Source: an uncultured Eubacterium sp.
GTDB lineage: Bacteria > Bacillota > Clostridia > Lachnospirales > Lachnospiraceae
Assembly (NCBI GenBank): GCA_910583555.1
Contig: CAJTXO010000012.1
Coordinates: forward strand, 1 to 47,556
Length of the DNA stretch: 47,556 bases
Reading direction: 5' to 3'
Part shown: piece after piece, positions 1 through 8,350 of the stretch
How the letters are laid out: each line of letters opens with the position of its first letter
How positions within the stretch are numbered: the stretch's first letter is position 1
Program-made: the position numbers and the translations under genes
The notes under the pieces: generated by a model
Database searches by the model: none
Seen by the model: the letters and a program-made list of their open reading frames with translations, nothing else
What the model was told of the DNA's origin: nothing

Positions 1-2268
1 AAACTAACCCCAGTTCCCATAATATTTTTGGATGCGTTCACGGATTCAGGTTATATAAAAGGAAGCAACAAAATAGCACAAGATGAATTTGTATATGATG
101 GATTGAATGATATTAAGCATTCAGCAGTACAAAATTATTACAAATCAAAGGTTTTTAATAACAATTTACTTGATAGAAAACAAAAAGATGTAATTGATAC
201 TTTTATGTCGTTGGAGAACAAAAGAATTTTAGTTAGTGCGCCAACATCATTTGGTAAAACATTTTTGCTACGTGAAATAATTTTTATGAATAGAGCACGT
301 TATAGAAATATACTGCTTCTTTTTCCGACAATAGCGTTGCTCAACGAAAATACAGACAGCATTAATCAGTTAATTCGGGATCTTTCTATGGAGTATAAAG
401 TCATTAATAATGTTTATTCAGGTATTGTACCAGAAGATAAACATATATTTATTCTAACACCAGAAAGGGCATTAAAACTTCTTGCGGATAATTCATTTTT
501 GCATATTGATTTCTTTTTTATGGATGAGATATATAAAATTGATGAAGATTTTGATAGGAATGGAGATAGTAGCGGCGAAGATATAAACGATAGAGAGAAA
601 CGTGATGGTGGTAACAGAGCAAAAGCATTTAGGGTAGTATTATATTTGTTGGCAAAAAGTGTTAAAGAATATTATTTGGCAGGCCCATATTTGAATTTAA
701 AAAATGTAAAAAAAGGAATGAAAATTTTTTTAGAGCGTAATCATATTACTACAATTCAAATAGAGTTTGAACCTACCTCTCGTATTGAGATTGAGGCATG
801 GAAGAAAAGAAGTGTAGAATATCATCCAATATTAGGGGAAAGGATCACGCGATTATATCAAAATTCCGGATTGAGTACAAAAGAAAAAGTTCAAGGAATT
901 GCCAATTATCTGAAACAGAATAATTTAGGACAGGCAATATTTTACTGTTCTACACCTTCAAATTCTATGAAATATACTAAAGATATTATAGATGGTTTTC
1001 ATGAAAATGACGCTAAAATTCCTTATGAGTTTATAGAGCACTTAAAGAAAAAATACAATGTCAAAATAGGAGCAAATATTAATAGTACAAAATATTGGGG
1101 ATTAATTCATGCAGTAGAGCATGGAGTGGGTATTCATCATGGAAAATTTCCAAAATATATTCAAAATGAAGTGCTAAGGCTGTTTAATAATGGAGATTTC
1201 AATTTTCTGTTTTGTACATCAACAATTATTGAGGGAGTTAATACGAACGCAAAGAATGTAATAATTGTAAATAATAGCGTGGGAAATATAACAATGACGG
1301 CATTTGCCTTAAAAAATATAAAAGGGAGGGCGGGAAGATATTATCATCATACGGTAGGAAGAGTATTTTATACCGATGCAAAACAGCGACAAATAGAACA
1401 AGCTGATGATATGCAATTAAATTTTCAAACCTATGATTCGACACCTGTTTTAAAAGTAGACATAGATAATGCTTTGATAGAGGATTTGGCAAATCAAAAT
1501 AGGAATATTAAGTTAGAAAGAGAAGAAAGATTTCAAAAGCAAATTCTTCCAGATACTGTTTGCCGAATCTTGACGAATGAACTCTATATCGGCAAGATCA
1601 TCAATGGCAAGCAGGAGGTGGAAGATTTTCTTACCGGAAAACGGAAAGCCAAAGATGAAACGGAATGGATGGTTGTAGACCGTCCCGATTTGAAAATTGT
1701 TGAGCCGGTAGACTTTGAAAAGGCTCAGGAGATTCTGCATGGCAGACATGCCTCTTTTAACATGAACAGAGAGCGTCAAAGTAATAAGCATCTTTTCTCA
1801 ACCTTAATTCGTTGTAAGGAGTGTGGCTGGTCTTTCCGTAGAACGGTGCGCACTTATAAAAATACTTATGTACGCTGGGTATGTTCCGGACATAGCGGAA
1901 AAGGTGCGGATAGCTGTCCGAATGCAGTCACGGTTGATGAGGACGAGCTGATTGATGTTTTGCAGGAGTATTTTAATCATATTCTTAACCAGAAAAAGAA
2001 GGTAGTCCAATATGTAGTGGAAGAATTTCAACGCATATATAAGGCAAAGGATGAAAATCTGGAATATGAAAAGGAATTGAAAAGCCAGCTAAACAAGTTG
2101 ACAAAAGCCAGAGAGAAATATATGGATATGTACGCCGATGACTTGATTTCCCGACAGGAATTGAATGATAAAATCGGCGGTTCTAGAAAAGAGATAGAAC
2201 GACTGGAAAACGAGTTGAAAATGGTATCCTATCATTTGACCAAGGAAGAGCAGCTTGAAAATATTTAG
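1..2268 (+). pseudogene. Chimeric ORF: helicase fused to the C-terminal part of a large serine recombinase, 5' end outside the window
   Basis: The frame is open back to base 1, so the TTG at 28 is probably internal and the true start lies upstream. Counting from that TTG, residues 71-78 (APTSFGKT) are a Walker A motif, DEIY near 165 is the Walker B/DExx box, and a KGRAGR motif VI follows near 430, so the first ~505 residues are a superfamily 2 helicase. From about nt 1540-1565 the protein changes to the DNA-binding half of a large serine recombinase: an ILTNELYIGK segment, a zinc ribbon beginning CKECGWSF, then a coiled coil. No catalytic serine domain is present. Base composition also changes: the helicase part is clearly more AT-rich. 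The helicase resembles phage-defence helicases such as Hachiman HamB in general layout, but I cannot assign it. Most likely this is a deletion or insertion scar and not a working fusion. Confidence 0.75.
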
Positions 2269-2484
2269 AATCATACATTTAAAGAGATAGAGGATATAAC
2301 GGACGTTCGTGAGATGAACAATACCCAACTCAAGCGTATTATTCAGAAGATTGAAGTGGATCAAGAGGGAAATGTGGAGATTTTCCTGCGTTTGTTTGGC
2401 GATTTGGGCTTGGAAGAAGCCGTACTGATTGAAGGCAGCGGAGTTGTAAACAATACCGTTCCAAATAATCACAACCATACATAA
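2269..2484 (+). pseudogene. Recombinase tail continuing in frame after an amber codon
   Basis: Directly after the TAG at 2266-2268 the same frame stays open for 71 codons to a TAA at 2482-2484. It reads as the normal end of a large serine recombinase: an LKRIIQKIEV segment, then a VEIFLRLFGDLGL segment like the C-terminal strand region of the family. The recombinase fragment was therefore cut by a nonsense mutation as well as having lost its N-terminus. Together with the upstream chimera this marks a dead mobile element. Confidence 0.7.
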
Positions 2485-2500
2485 GGACGTAACAGAACGC

Positions 2501-2656
2501 ATGATGCAGATCAATCCGACCTTGGCGGCACAGGCGAGGAAGATCCTTGATATAAACAAGTCGGAACGGCATATCCGGGGCGGAATGGCAACGAAAGAAA
2601 AGTATCATCTGCTGCATGAGCATACACAGGGAGTACAGGAAAACGGTCTGTGCTGA
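2501..2656 (+). CDS. Small ORF (51 aa) of unknown function, mobile-element debris
   Basis: ATG at 2501 (a second ATG follows at once) runs to TGA at 2654-2656. The product is charged and contains a KSERHIRGGMATKEKY stretch. I have the impression that similar motifs occur in small ORFs beside clostridial serine recombinases, but I cannot verify this. The frame is open a little upstream (to 2468) without a better start, so it may be the 3' remnant of a longer gene. No clear Shine-Dalgarno site precedes it. It lies between the dead recombinase and two terminator-like hairpins, which suggests it belongs to the element remnant and not to the rnf operon. Confidence 0.4.
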   Translation: MMQINPTLAAQARKILDINKSERHIRGGMATKEKYHLLHEHTQGVQENGLC

Positions 2657-2663
2657 TGACATA

Positions 2664-2686
2664 GGGCAATGGCGGTGCCGTTGCCC
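2664..2686 (+). terminator. GC-rich hairpin after the element remnant
   Basis: GGGCAATGGC, loop GGT, then GCCGTTGCCC form a 10-bp stem with one mismatch. It is followed by a mixed T-rich stretch rather than a clean T run, so it is a weaker terminator than the next hairpin. Confidence 0.5.
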
Positions 2687-2721
2687 TGTTTCGCTTTGGG
2701 GCAGCAGTTTTATTGAAAAAC

Positions 2722-2752
2722 AAGGTGCGAGGTTTTACGGCACCTTTTTTTT
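2722..2752 (+). terminator. Intrinsic terminator upstream of the rnf promoter
   Basis: AAGGTGC (2722-2728) pairs with GCACCTT (2740-2746), and the T run covers 2745-2752. It insulates the rnf operon from transcription coming from the element remnant. Confidence 0.75.
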
Positions 2753-2772
2753 CATCAGGCTTGTACGAATAC

Positions 2773-2801
2773 TTGTTTTTTGTCGAAAAAAGTGTTATGA
2801 T
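2773..2801 (+). promoter_or_regulatory. Promoter of the rnf operon (extended -10)
   Basis: TTGTTT at 2773-2778, a 17-base spacer, and TATGAT at 2796-2801 preceded by TGT (extended -10). It lies 58 bases upstream of the rnfC start and downstream of a terminator. A strong Shine-Dalgarno site (AAAGGAGG, 2843-2850) precedes rnfC. Confidence 0.7.
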
Positions 2802-2859
2802 AGAGGTTGTCAGTAAGAGCTTAAAAAATTAAGAAAAAATATAAAGGAGGAGGATTTAC

Positions 2860-4182
2860 TTGGGAAATTCAACCTTTAAAGGGGGAACGCATCCATACGA
2901 GGGAAAAGAGCTGAGTATGGACAATCCGATCCAGGTAGTGATGCCGAAGGATGAACTGGTATTTCCAATGAGCCAGCATATCGGGGCCCCTGCCAAACCG
3001 ACCGTTTCCGTAGGGGATGCGGTGAAAATGGGACAGATCATCGGGGAAGCGGGCGGGTTTATCTCCGCGAATATCGTAAGTTCTGTTTCTGGAAAAGTAA
3101 CGAAGATCGAGCAGAGGTTAACCGGTTCGGGAGCGAAGGCAAATTGTGTTGTCATCGAGAACGACGGAGAATACGAAGCGGTTGAGGGCTTCGGCGAGGA
3201 GCGGGATTATACGGCGCTTTCCAAAGAAGAGATCCGTCAGATCATCAAGGACGCCGGCATTGTCGGCATGGGCGGCGCCGGATTCCCGACAAATGTAAAG
3301 GTGACGCCGAAAAATGAAGATCAGATTGATTATGTCATCATAAACGGCGCGGAATGTGAGCCATACCTCACGTCAGATTACCGCCTGATGCTGGAAAAAC
3401 CGGAACAACTGATCATGGGATTGAAGGTGTTGCTGCGCCTGTTTGACAACGCGAAAGGTATCATCGCGATCGAGGACAATAAACCGGAGGCGATCTCAAA
3501 ACTGAGTTACCTGACACAGGATGAGCCCATGATCTCAGTGAAGGCGCTTAAAACGAAGTATCCGCAGGGGGCGGAGCGTCAGGTTATATACGTTACGACA
3601 GGAAGAAAGATTTATTCGAAAATGCTTCCGGCAGACGCGGGCTGCGTGGTGGACAATGTGCAGACCGTTTTGGCCGTGTATGATGCCGTTTGCAGGAGCA
3701 TACCGTCGATCAGCCGCGTTATGACGCTGACCGGGGACGCGATGGCAAGGCCGCAGAATTATGAGGTAAAATTTGGGATGAGCCATGCTGAGCTCTTGGA
3801 AGAAGCTGGCGGACTTGTCGAGGGAGGCGCGGAAAAGATCATTTCAGGCGGCCCGATGATGGGAATGGCGATGTACGACCTGAATGTGCCGATCACAAAG
3901 ACAAGTTCATCGATTTTGGCAATGTCAAAAGACGAAGTGGCAGCGTGTGAGCCGACAAACTGTATCCGCTGCGGCCGCTGCGCAACTGTGTGTCCGAGCC
4001 ATCTCGTACCGCAGAAAATGGCAGAGGCAGCAGAACGCTCGGATCTGGAACTGTTCCAGAAACTGAACGGCATGGAGTGTTACGAGTGTGGAACATGTAC
4101 GTATGTCTGTCCGGCGAAACGGAGGCTCACTCAGTCATTTAAGCAGGCGAGACGAGCTGTGATGGATAGTGCTAGGAAATAA
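2860..4182 (+). CDS. rnfC: Rnf complex subunit RnfC (NADH and Fe-S binding)
   Basis: RnfC is the soluble electron-input subunit of the Rnf complex, which couples reduced ferredoxin:NAD+ oxidoreduction to ion export. The 440-residue product opens with the family's TFKGGTHP segment, carries a GMGGAGFPTNVK NAD/FMN-binding glycine region near residue 135, and ends with two [4Fe-4S] motifs (Cys 368/371/374/378 and 407/410/413/417). The start is TTG at 2860, supported by AAAGGAGG about 9 bases upstream and by correct alignment of the family N-terminus. It is the first gene of rnfCDGEAB. Its stop codon lies at the beginning of an 85-bp duplicated hairpin unit. Confidence 0.95.
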   Translation: MGNSTFKGGTHPYEGKELSMDNPIQVVMPKDELVFPMSQHIGAPAKPTVSVGDAVKMGQIIGEAGGFISANIVSSVSGKVTKIEQRLTGSGAKANCVVIENDGEYEAVEGFGEERDYTALSKEEIRQIIKDAGIVGMGGAGFPTNVKVTPKNEDQIDYVIINGAECEPYLTSDYRLMLEKPEQLIMGLKVLLRLFDNAKGIIAIEDNKPEAISKLSYLTQDEPMISVKALKTKYPQGAERQVIYVTTGRKIYSKMLPADAGCVVDNVQTVLAVYDAVCRSIPSISRVMTLTGDAMARPQNYEVKFGMSHAELLEEAGGLVEGGAEKIISGGPMMGMAMYDLNVPITKTSSSILAMSKDEVAACEPTNCIRCGRCATVCPSHLVPQKMAEAAERSDLELFQKLNGMECYECGTCTYVCPAKRRLTQSFKQARRAVMDSARK

Positions 4183-4350
4183 AGCGAACGATGTTCGCTT
4201 GGCAAGTTGTGACCTTGCGGTCAAACTTGTGATCATGTGCAGAAACCGTGCACAATAAGGAGGATAAAGCGAACTTCATTCGCTTGGCAAGTTGTGACCT
4301 TGCGGTCAAACTTGCGATCATGTGCAAAGAACATGCACAATAAGGAGGAT
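4181..4350 (+). repeat. Two tandem 85-bp copies, each with three hairpins and a Shine-Dalgarno site
   Basis: Copy 1 is 4181-4265 and copy 2 is 4266-4350, near-identical at an exact 85-base offset. Each contains GCGAAC..GTTCGC (in copy 2 the loop is TTCATT-type), an AAGTT..AACTT-flanked palindrome around GACC/GGTC, and TGTGC..GCACA, then TAAGGAGGA. The second copy's GGAGG is the ribosome binding site of rnfD, so the duplication left an orphan ribosome binding site behind. The hairpins may tune mRNA processing or the rnfC/rnfD expression ratio. Confidence 0.85.
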
Positions 4351-4355
4351 TTATA

Positions 4356-5351
4356 ATGGATAAATTGTTGAATGTATCATCATCTCCCCATGTCCGTGAC
4401 AAATCGTCGACGAAGTCCATCATGCGGGATGTCGTGATAGCATTGATCCCGACTACTCTTGTGGGTATCGGAAATTTTGGCGTCAGGGCGCTGCTGGTGA
4501 TCCTGACGACTTGTGCCAGCGCGTTACTGGCGGAGTATGTGTGGCAGAAGTGTATGAAACAGCCAATTACTACGAATGATTTCAGCGCGCTCCTGACGGG
4601 GCTTTTGCTGGCGCTCAACCTTCCGGCTACGCTGCCGCTCTGGATGTGCGTGCTGGGCGGCGTGTTTGCCATTATCGTCGTGAAGCAGTTGTTTGGAGGA
4701 CTGGGACAGAACTTTATGAACCCGGCGCTGGGAGCAAGGTGCTTTTTGATGCTCTCATTCAGCAGCGCGATGACGAACAGCTTCGCGATCGACAAGGGGA
4801 ACGCGATCTGGGGCGGTTATCAGGCGACGCTCGATGCGGTATCAAGCGCGACGCCGCTCATGCAGGTGAAGGAAGCGACTCGTCTGGGAGACTTAGGGAC
4901 GACGCTGAAAGATATGTTTTTGGGAACGACGTGGGGGACGATCGGAGAGACATCGGCGCTGGCCATACTGATCGGCGGTATTTACCTGATCGTGAGGAAG
5001 ATCATTGATTGGAAGATTCCGGTTCTCTACATACTGACATTTGTCGTATTTAACCTGTTGTATTCCTGTGTGACAGGTGCGTACGTCCCGGTATTTTATG
5101 AAGTATGCGGCGGCGGACTGCTGCTCGGTGCGTTCTTTATGGCGACCGATTATGTGACGAGCCCGATCACGGATAAAGGAAAGATCATATTTGCCGTTCT
5201 GCTCGGTCTGCTGACCGGACTGTTCCGTTTCTTCGGTGAGTCGGCAGAGGGCGTATCATTTGCCATCATCATCGGCAACCTGTTTGTGCCGCTGATCGAG
5301 ATGGTGACGATTCCAAAGGCATTTGGAAAGGAGGGCAAGGCGCATGAGTAA
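4356..5351 (+). CDS. rnfD: Rnf complex membrane subunit RnfD (flavin carrier)
   Basis: This 331-residue polytopic membrane protein is the NqrB/RnfD-family subunit that carries a covalently bound FMN and forms part of the ion path. Multiple hydrophobic segments run through the protein. The flavinylation motif is visible as DAVSSATPL, with the acceptor Thr166. The N-terminus (LLNVSSSPHVRDKSSTKSIMRDV) fits the family. ATG at 4356 follows AAGGAGGA in the second hairpin repeat. The last 8 bases overlap the rnfG start (ATGAGTAA). Confidence 0.95.
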   Translation: MDKLLNVSSSPHVRDKSSTKSIMRDVVIALIPTTLVGIGNFGVRALLVILTTCASALLAEYVWQKCMKQPITTNDFSALLTGLLLALNLPATLPLWMCVLGGVFAIIVVKQLFGGLGQNFMNPALGARCFLMLSFSSAMTNSFAIDKGNAIWGGYQATLDAVSSATPLMQVKEATRLGDLGTTLKDMFLGTTWGTIGETSALAILIGGIYLIVRKIIDWKIPVLYILTFVVFNLLYSCVTGAYVPVFYEVCGGGLLLGAFFMATDYVTSPITDKGKIIFAVLLGLLTGLFRFFGESAEGVSFAIIIGNLFVPLIEMVTIPKAFGKEGKAHE

Positions 5352-6051
5352 TGAAAAGAAAGAGAGATCATTTGTCGTAGATGCCGTGATCCTGTGTGTG
5401 ATCACCCTCGTACTCGGAGCGATCCTGGCAGGTGTTTATACCGTGACGAAAAAGCCGATTGAGGAGGCGCAGGCCAAAACGGATAATGAGGCGTGTGAAG
5501 TCGTCGTTTCCGAAGTAGATGGAGCTTCCGTGACGGAGGCAGAAGATGGTGCGGTGGAAGCGGCCAATGAATTTTTGCAGAAACATGTGATCGATAAATC
5601 GGCTTCCGAAGGGGAAGTGGCGGAAGAAGCCGCGGATTCTTATTCCAAATATGTCGTAGTGACGACAGTGAAGAAACTGCAGGCAAATGGCGCGGATGCG
5701 GGTTATGTGTACATCGCCGACGCGAAAAAGGGGTATGGCGGAAGTATTTCCTTCGTACTCGGTGTGAACGATGGGATCGTGACGGGGATTGAGATCACGA
5801 AACAGTCGGAGACGGCCGGACTCGGTGCCAATTGTGAGAGCGATGAATTCAAATCAAAATTCGCGTTTGAGAACGCGCTCCAGTATCCTTCCAGTGACAG
5901 TCTGCCGATGTATTACAAACCGGGGACGACGCCGAAGGATGAGCAGGGACAGATCGAGGCGATGTCTGGCGCGACCGTTACGTCCCGCGCGATCACGAAT
6001 GCGGTAAAAGGTATCCTTTTATATGACAAAGAGTTAAGGGGGGGTAAATGA
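5344..6051 (+). CDS. rnfG: Rnf complex subunit RnfG (covalent FMN, periplasmic-face domain)
   Basis: RnfG passes electrons through a covalently attached FMN on the outer face of the membrane. The protein (235 residues from this start) has one N-terminal membrane helix (VDAVILCVITLVLGAILAG) and a C-terminal FMN-binding domain with the SGATVTS motif at residues 208-214; the acceptor threonine is T211 or T213 of that motif. I chose the ATG at 5344 over an earlier in-frame ATG at 5323 because AAAGGAGGG (5327-5334) sits just before it and overlaps the earlier start. Flavinylation needs an ApbE enzyme, which is not in this window. Confidence 0.93.
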   Translation: MSNEKKERSFVVDAVILCVITLVLGAILAGVYTVTKKPIEEAQAKTDNEACEVVVSEVDGASVTEAEDGAVEAANEFLQKHVIDKSASEGEVAEEAADSYSKYVVVTTVKKLQANGADAGYVYIADAKKGYGGSISFVLGVNDGIVTGIEITKQSETAGLGANCESDEFKSKFAFENALQYPSSDSLPMYYKPGTTPKDEQGQIEAMSGATVTSRAITNAVKGILLYDKELRGGK

Positions 6052-6773
6052 TGAGTAAGTATACAGAGAGACTTCAAAATGGTATTATAAAAGAAAACCC
6101 GACCTTTGTTATGATGCTCGGTATGTGTCCGACATTGGCTGTTACATCGAGCGCGATCAATGCCATCGGCATGGGGTTGTCCACAACGGTCGTGCTTATC
6201 CTGTCCAATATGCTTATTTCCGCGCTGCGCAACATTATACCGGACCGTGTGCGTATTCCGGCGTTCATCGTTGTCGTTGCCTCGTTCGTGACGATCGTGC
6301 AGCTTGTGCTGCAGGCGTATCTGCCGGCGCTCAACAGCGCCCTCGGCGTGTATATACCGCTGATCGTGGTAAACTGTATCATCCTCGGACGTGCGGAGGC
6401 GTACGCGTCGAAAAATCCGATCGTCCTGTCCGCGCTGGACGGCGTGGGAATGGGACTTGGATTTACGGTCGGTCTTACGCTGATCGGTATTTTCCGTGAG
6501 ATTCTGGGAAGCGGAGCCGTATTTGGCTTCCAGTTCATTCCCGATTCGTTCCATATCGCGATGTTTGTCATGGCGCCAGGTGCGTTTTTCGTACTGGCCG
6601 GACTGACGGCGATCCAGAACAAGCTGAAAATGCCTTGCGCGACCAATACGCCGGAGGCGGAGGCCGCTTCGTGCAGCGGGAACTGCGCGGCGTGCGCGAG
6701 CCAGTCTGATACGTGCAGCAAAACGGCTGCGGAGGAAATCCCGGCGAAAGGAAAGGAGGATGACAGATCATGA
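6048..6773 (+). CDS. rnfE: Rnf complex membrane subunit RnfE with a Cys-rich tail
   Basis: RnfE is an integral membrane subunit, homologous to NqrD, that pairs with RnfA to form the membrane Fe-S/ion-translocation core. The hydrophobic segments, the ENPTFVMMLGMCPTLAVT start and the GAFFVLAGLTAI region are typical. After the last helix there is a tail of roughly 35 residues with six cysteines (one in PCATN, then CSGNCAACASQSDTC), which is longer and more Cys-rich than the usual polar RnfE end. The start overlaps the rnfG stop (ATGA). A second ATG lies at 6051, so the start is uncertain by one codon. The end overlaps rnfA by 4 bases. Confidence 0.93.
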   Translation: MMSKYTERLQNGIIKENPTFVMMLGMCPTLAVTSSAINAIGMGLSTTVVLILSNMLISALRNIIPDRVRIPAFIVVVASFVTIVQLVLQAYLPALNSALGVYIPLIVVNCIILGRAEAYASKNPIVLSALDGVGMGLGFTVGLTLIGIFREILGSGAVFGFQFIPDSFHIAMFVMAPGAFFVLAGLTAIQNKLKMPCATNTPEAEAASCSGNCAACASQSDTCSKTAAEEIPAKGKEDDRS

Positions 6774-7345
6774 GTTTATTTACCATTCTTTTTATGGCGG
6801 CCTTTGTGAATAACTTTGTGCTCAGCCAGTTTATGGGTATCTGTCCGTTTCTCGGTGTAAGTAAAAAGGTTGAGACGGCGGCCGGCATGGGTGGTGCGGT
6901 ACTTTTCGTTATCACGATCGCATCCCTTTGTACGAGTTTACTATATAATTATCTTCTTGTTCCGTTTGAGTTGGAATACCTGAATACGATCGTATTTATA
7001 CTTGTGATCGCGGCTCTCGTGCAGTTTGTGGAAATGGTACTGAAGAAGATGATGCCGGCGCTCTATAAATCACTCGGTGTATACCTTCCGCTTATTACGA
7101 CGAACTGTGCCGTACTCGGTGTGGCGCTGCTCAGTGTCCAGAATGAATACAACGTGCTGGAGAGTGTTATAAACGGGATCGGTGCCTCTGTCGGATTCCT
7201 GATCGCGATCGTTCTGATGGCGGGCATTCGTGAGAAACTTGAAAACAGCAATATTCCCGAAGTCTTCAAGGGAACCCCAATTGTACTGATTACCGCTGGT
7301 TTGATGGCGATTGCGTTCTGTGGCTTTGGTGGCGTTGGCTTTTAA
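6770..7345 (+). CDS. rnfA: Rnf complex membrane subunit RnfA
   Basis: RnfA (191 residues) is the NqrE-like membrane subunit. It has about six hydrophobic helices, an early FVNNFVLSQFMGICPFLGVS segment and the matching half-repeat LITTNCAVLGVALL; the conserved cysteines in these two segments are those expected to hold the membrane Fe-S cluster with RnfE. The start ATG overlaps the rnfE stop, which suggests translational coupling. GGAAAGGAGGA lies just upstream, inside rnfE. Confidence 0.95.
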   Translation: MSLFTILFMAAFVNNFVLSQFMGICPFLGVSKKVETAAGMGGAVLFVITIASLCTSLLYNYLLVPFELEYLNTIVFILVIAALVQFVEMVLKKMMPALYKSLGVYLPLITTNCAVLGVALLSVQNEYNVLESVINGIGASVGFLIAIVLMAGIREKLENSNIPEVFKGTPIVLITAGLMAIAFCGFGGVGF

Positions 7346-7372
7346 TATGCGTGCGCAGGAATGGAGGCTTAT

Positions 7373-8158
7373 ATGAATACAATTATAATATCCGTGGTAC
7401 TTCTGGGAGTGCTTGGTATCGCGATTGGACTATTATTAGGCGTAGCGGGTAAGTTCTTCGCCGTGGAAGTGGATGAGCGTGTGGATCTGGTCAGGGAATG
7501 CCTGCCGGGAAATAACTGCGGCGGCTGTGGTTTTCCGGGATGTGACGGTCTGGCGGAAGCGATCGTGGCCGGAAATGCCGAAGTAAACGGCTGTCCGGTT
7601 GGCGGCGCGCCGGTAGCGGAAAAGATCGGCGCCATTCTCGGCGTAGAAGCCGGCGCCGGCGTGAAAATGGTAGCGCATGTACGGTGTGCCGGAACGTGTG
7701 AGCAGGCGTCCGTGAAGTACAATTATGTCGGCGCGAAGGACTGCCGTCAGGCTGTCATGGTGCCGGGACGCGGAGATAAGGCATGTTCGTACGGCTGTCT
7801 CGGTCTTGGCTCATGTGTGGAGGCCTGCCAGTTTGACGCCATTTCCATCAAAGACGGGATTGCCGTGGTCGATAAGGAAAAATGCGTGGCCTGCGGCAAA
7901 TGTGTGGAAACGTGTCCGAACAACGTCATTTCCCTCGAGCCGTATGATACGAAATATCAGGTTCAGTGTAATTCCAAAGACAAAGGAAAAGACGTGATGA
8001 GCGTATGCAAGGCCGGATGTATCGGGTGCGGTCTTTGTGTGAAACAGTGTGAGTTCGGAGCGGTTGTTCTGGAAAACAACCTTGCTGTCATTGATGCAGA
8101 GAAGTGTCAGGGATGCGGCAAGTGTGCTGAGAAATGCCCGAAAAAAGTAATTTTCTAA
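7373..8158 (+). CDS. rnfB: Rnf complex ferredoxin-type subunit RnfB
   Basis: RnfB (261 residues) receives electrons from ferredoxin. It has an N-terminal membrane helix, then the Fe-S domain NCGGCGFPGCDG..GCPVGG, and several ferredoxin-like CxxCxxCxxxC motifs (CVACGKCVETCP, CIGCGLCVKQCE, CQGCGKCAEKCP). The number of clusters is therefore high, as in Acetobacterium-type RnfB. An ATG at 7361 is in frame, but its own bases ATGGAGG supply the ribosome binding site, so the ATG at 7373 is the likely start. It is the last gene of the operon and is followed by a long nested terminator. Confidence 0.94.
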   Translation: MNTIIISVVLLGVLGIAIGLLLGVAGKFFAVEVDERVDLVRECLPGNNCGGCGFPGCDGLAEAIVAGNAEVNGCPVGGAPVAEKIGAILGVEAGAGVKMVAHVRCAGTCEQASVKYNYVGAKDCRQAVMVPGRGDKACSYGCLGLGSCVEACQFDAISIKDGIAVVDKEKCVACGKCVETCPNNVISLEPYDTKYQVQCNSKDKGKDVMSVCKAGCIGCGLCVKQCEFGAVVLENNLAVIDAEKCQGCGKCAEKCPKKVIF

Positions 8159-8166
8159 TACAAAAC

Positions 8167-8249
8167 GTCCCCCGTGTCTTACTTTCGATCAATGTCCTTT
8201 TTGGACGATAACAGAGATTTGATCGGGAGTCGGCACGGGGCAGTTTTTT
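8167..8249 (+). terminator. Nested three-tier terminator of the rnf operon
   Basis: The outer stem pairs CCCCGTG (8170-8176) with CACGGGG (8234-8240). A middle stem pairs TTCGATCAA with TTTGATCGG, and an inner hairpin is GTCC-TTTTT-GGAC (8194-8206). The T run is 8244-8249. The extra tiers go beyond a simple terminator, but the stem directly before the T run fits termination. Confidence 0.7.
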
Positions 8250-8289
8250 ATTTGCGGCGAATGGAGGCTTTTTTGAAAAAAGATTCATA

Positions 8290-8318
8290 TTGTGACAGAT
8301 GTTTGCAAATGCTAGTTT
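8290..8318 (+). promoter_or_regulatory. Possible promoter of the GH18 gene
   Basis: TTGTGA (8290-8295), a 17-base spacer and TAGTTT (8313-8318) with TGC in front (extended -10). The -10 is weak, so a sporulation sigma factor could be used instead; I see no clear sigma-E or sigma-K match. Confidence 0.35.
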
Positions 8319-8350
8319 GTAAATCCATGTGAAAAGAGGAAAGGACAAGG

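Noticed and set aside
1..1540. Firm assignment of the helicase to Hachiman HamB or another named defence system
   Set aside because: The start is outside the window, no partner gene is visible, and the general SF2 motifs do not distinguish between families.
8160..8350. Riboswitch between rnfB and the GH18 gene
   Set aside because: The structure ends in a T run directly after the rnf operon, and nothing resembles a known aptamer; a terminator explains it.
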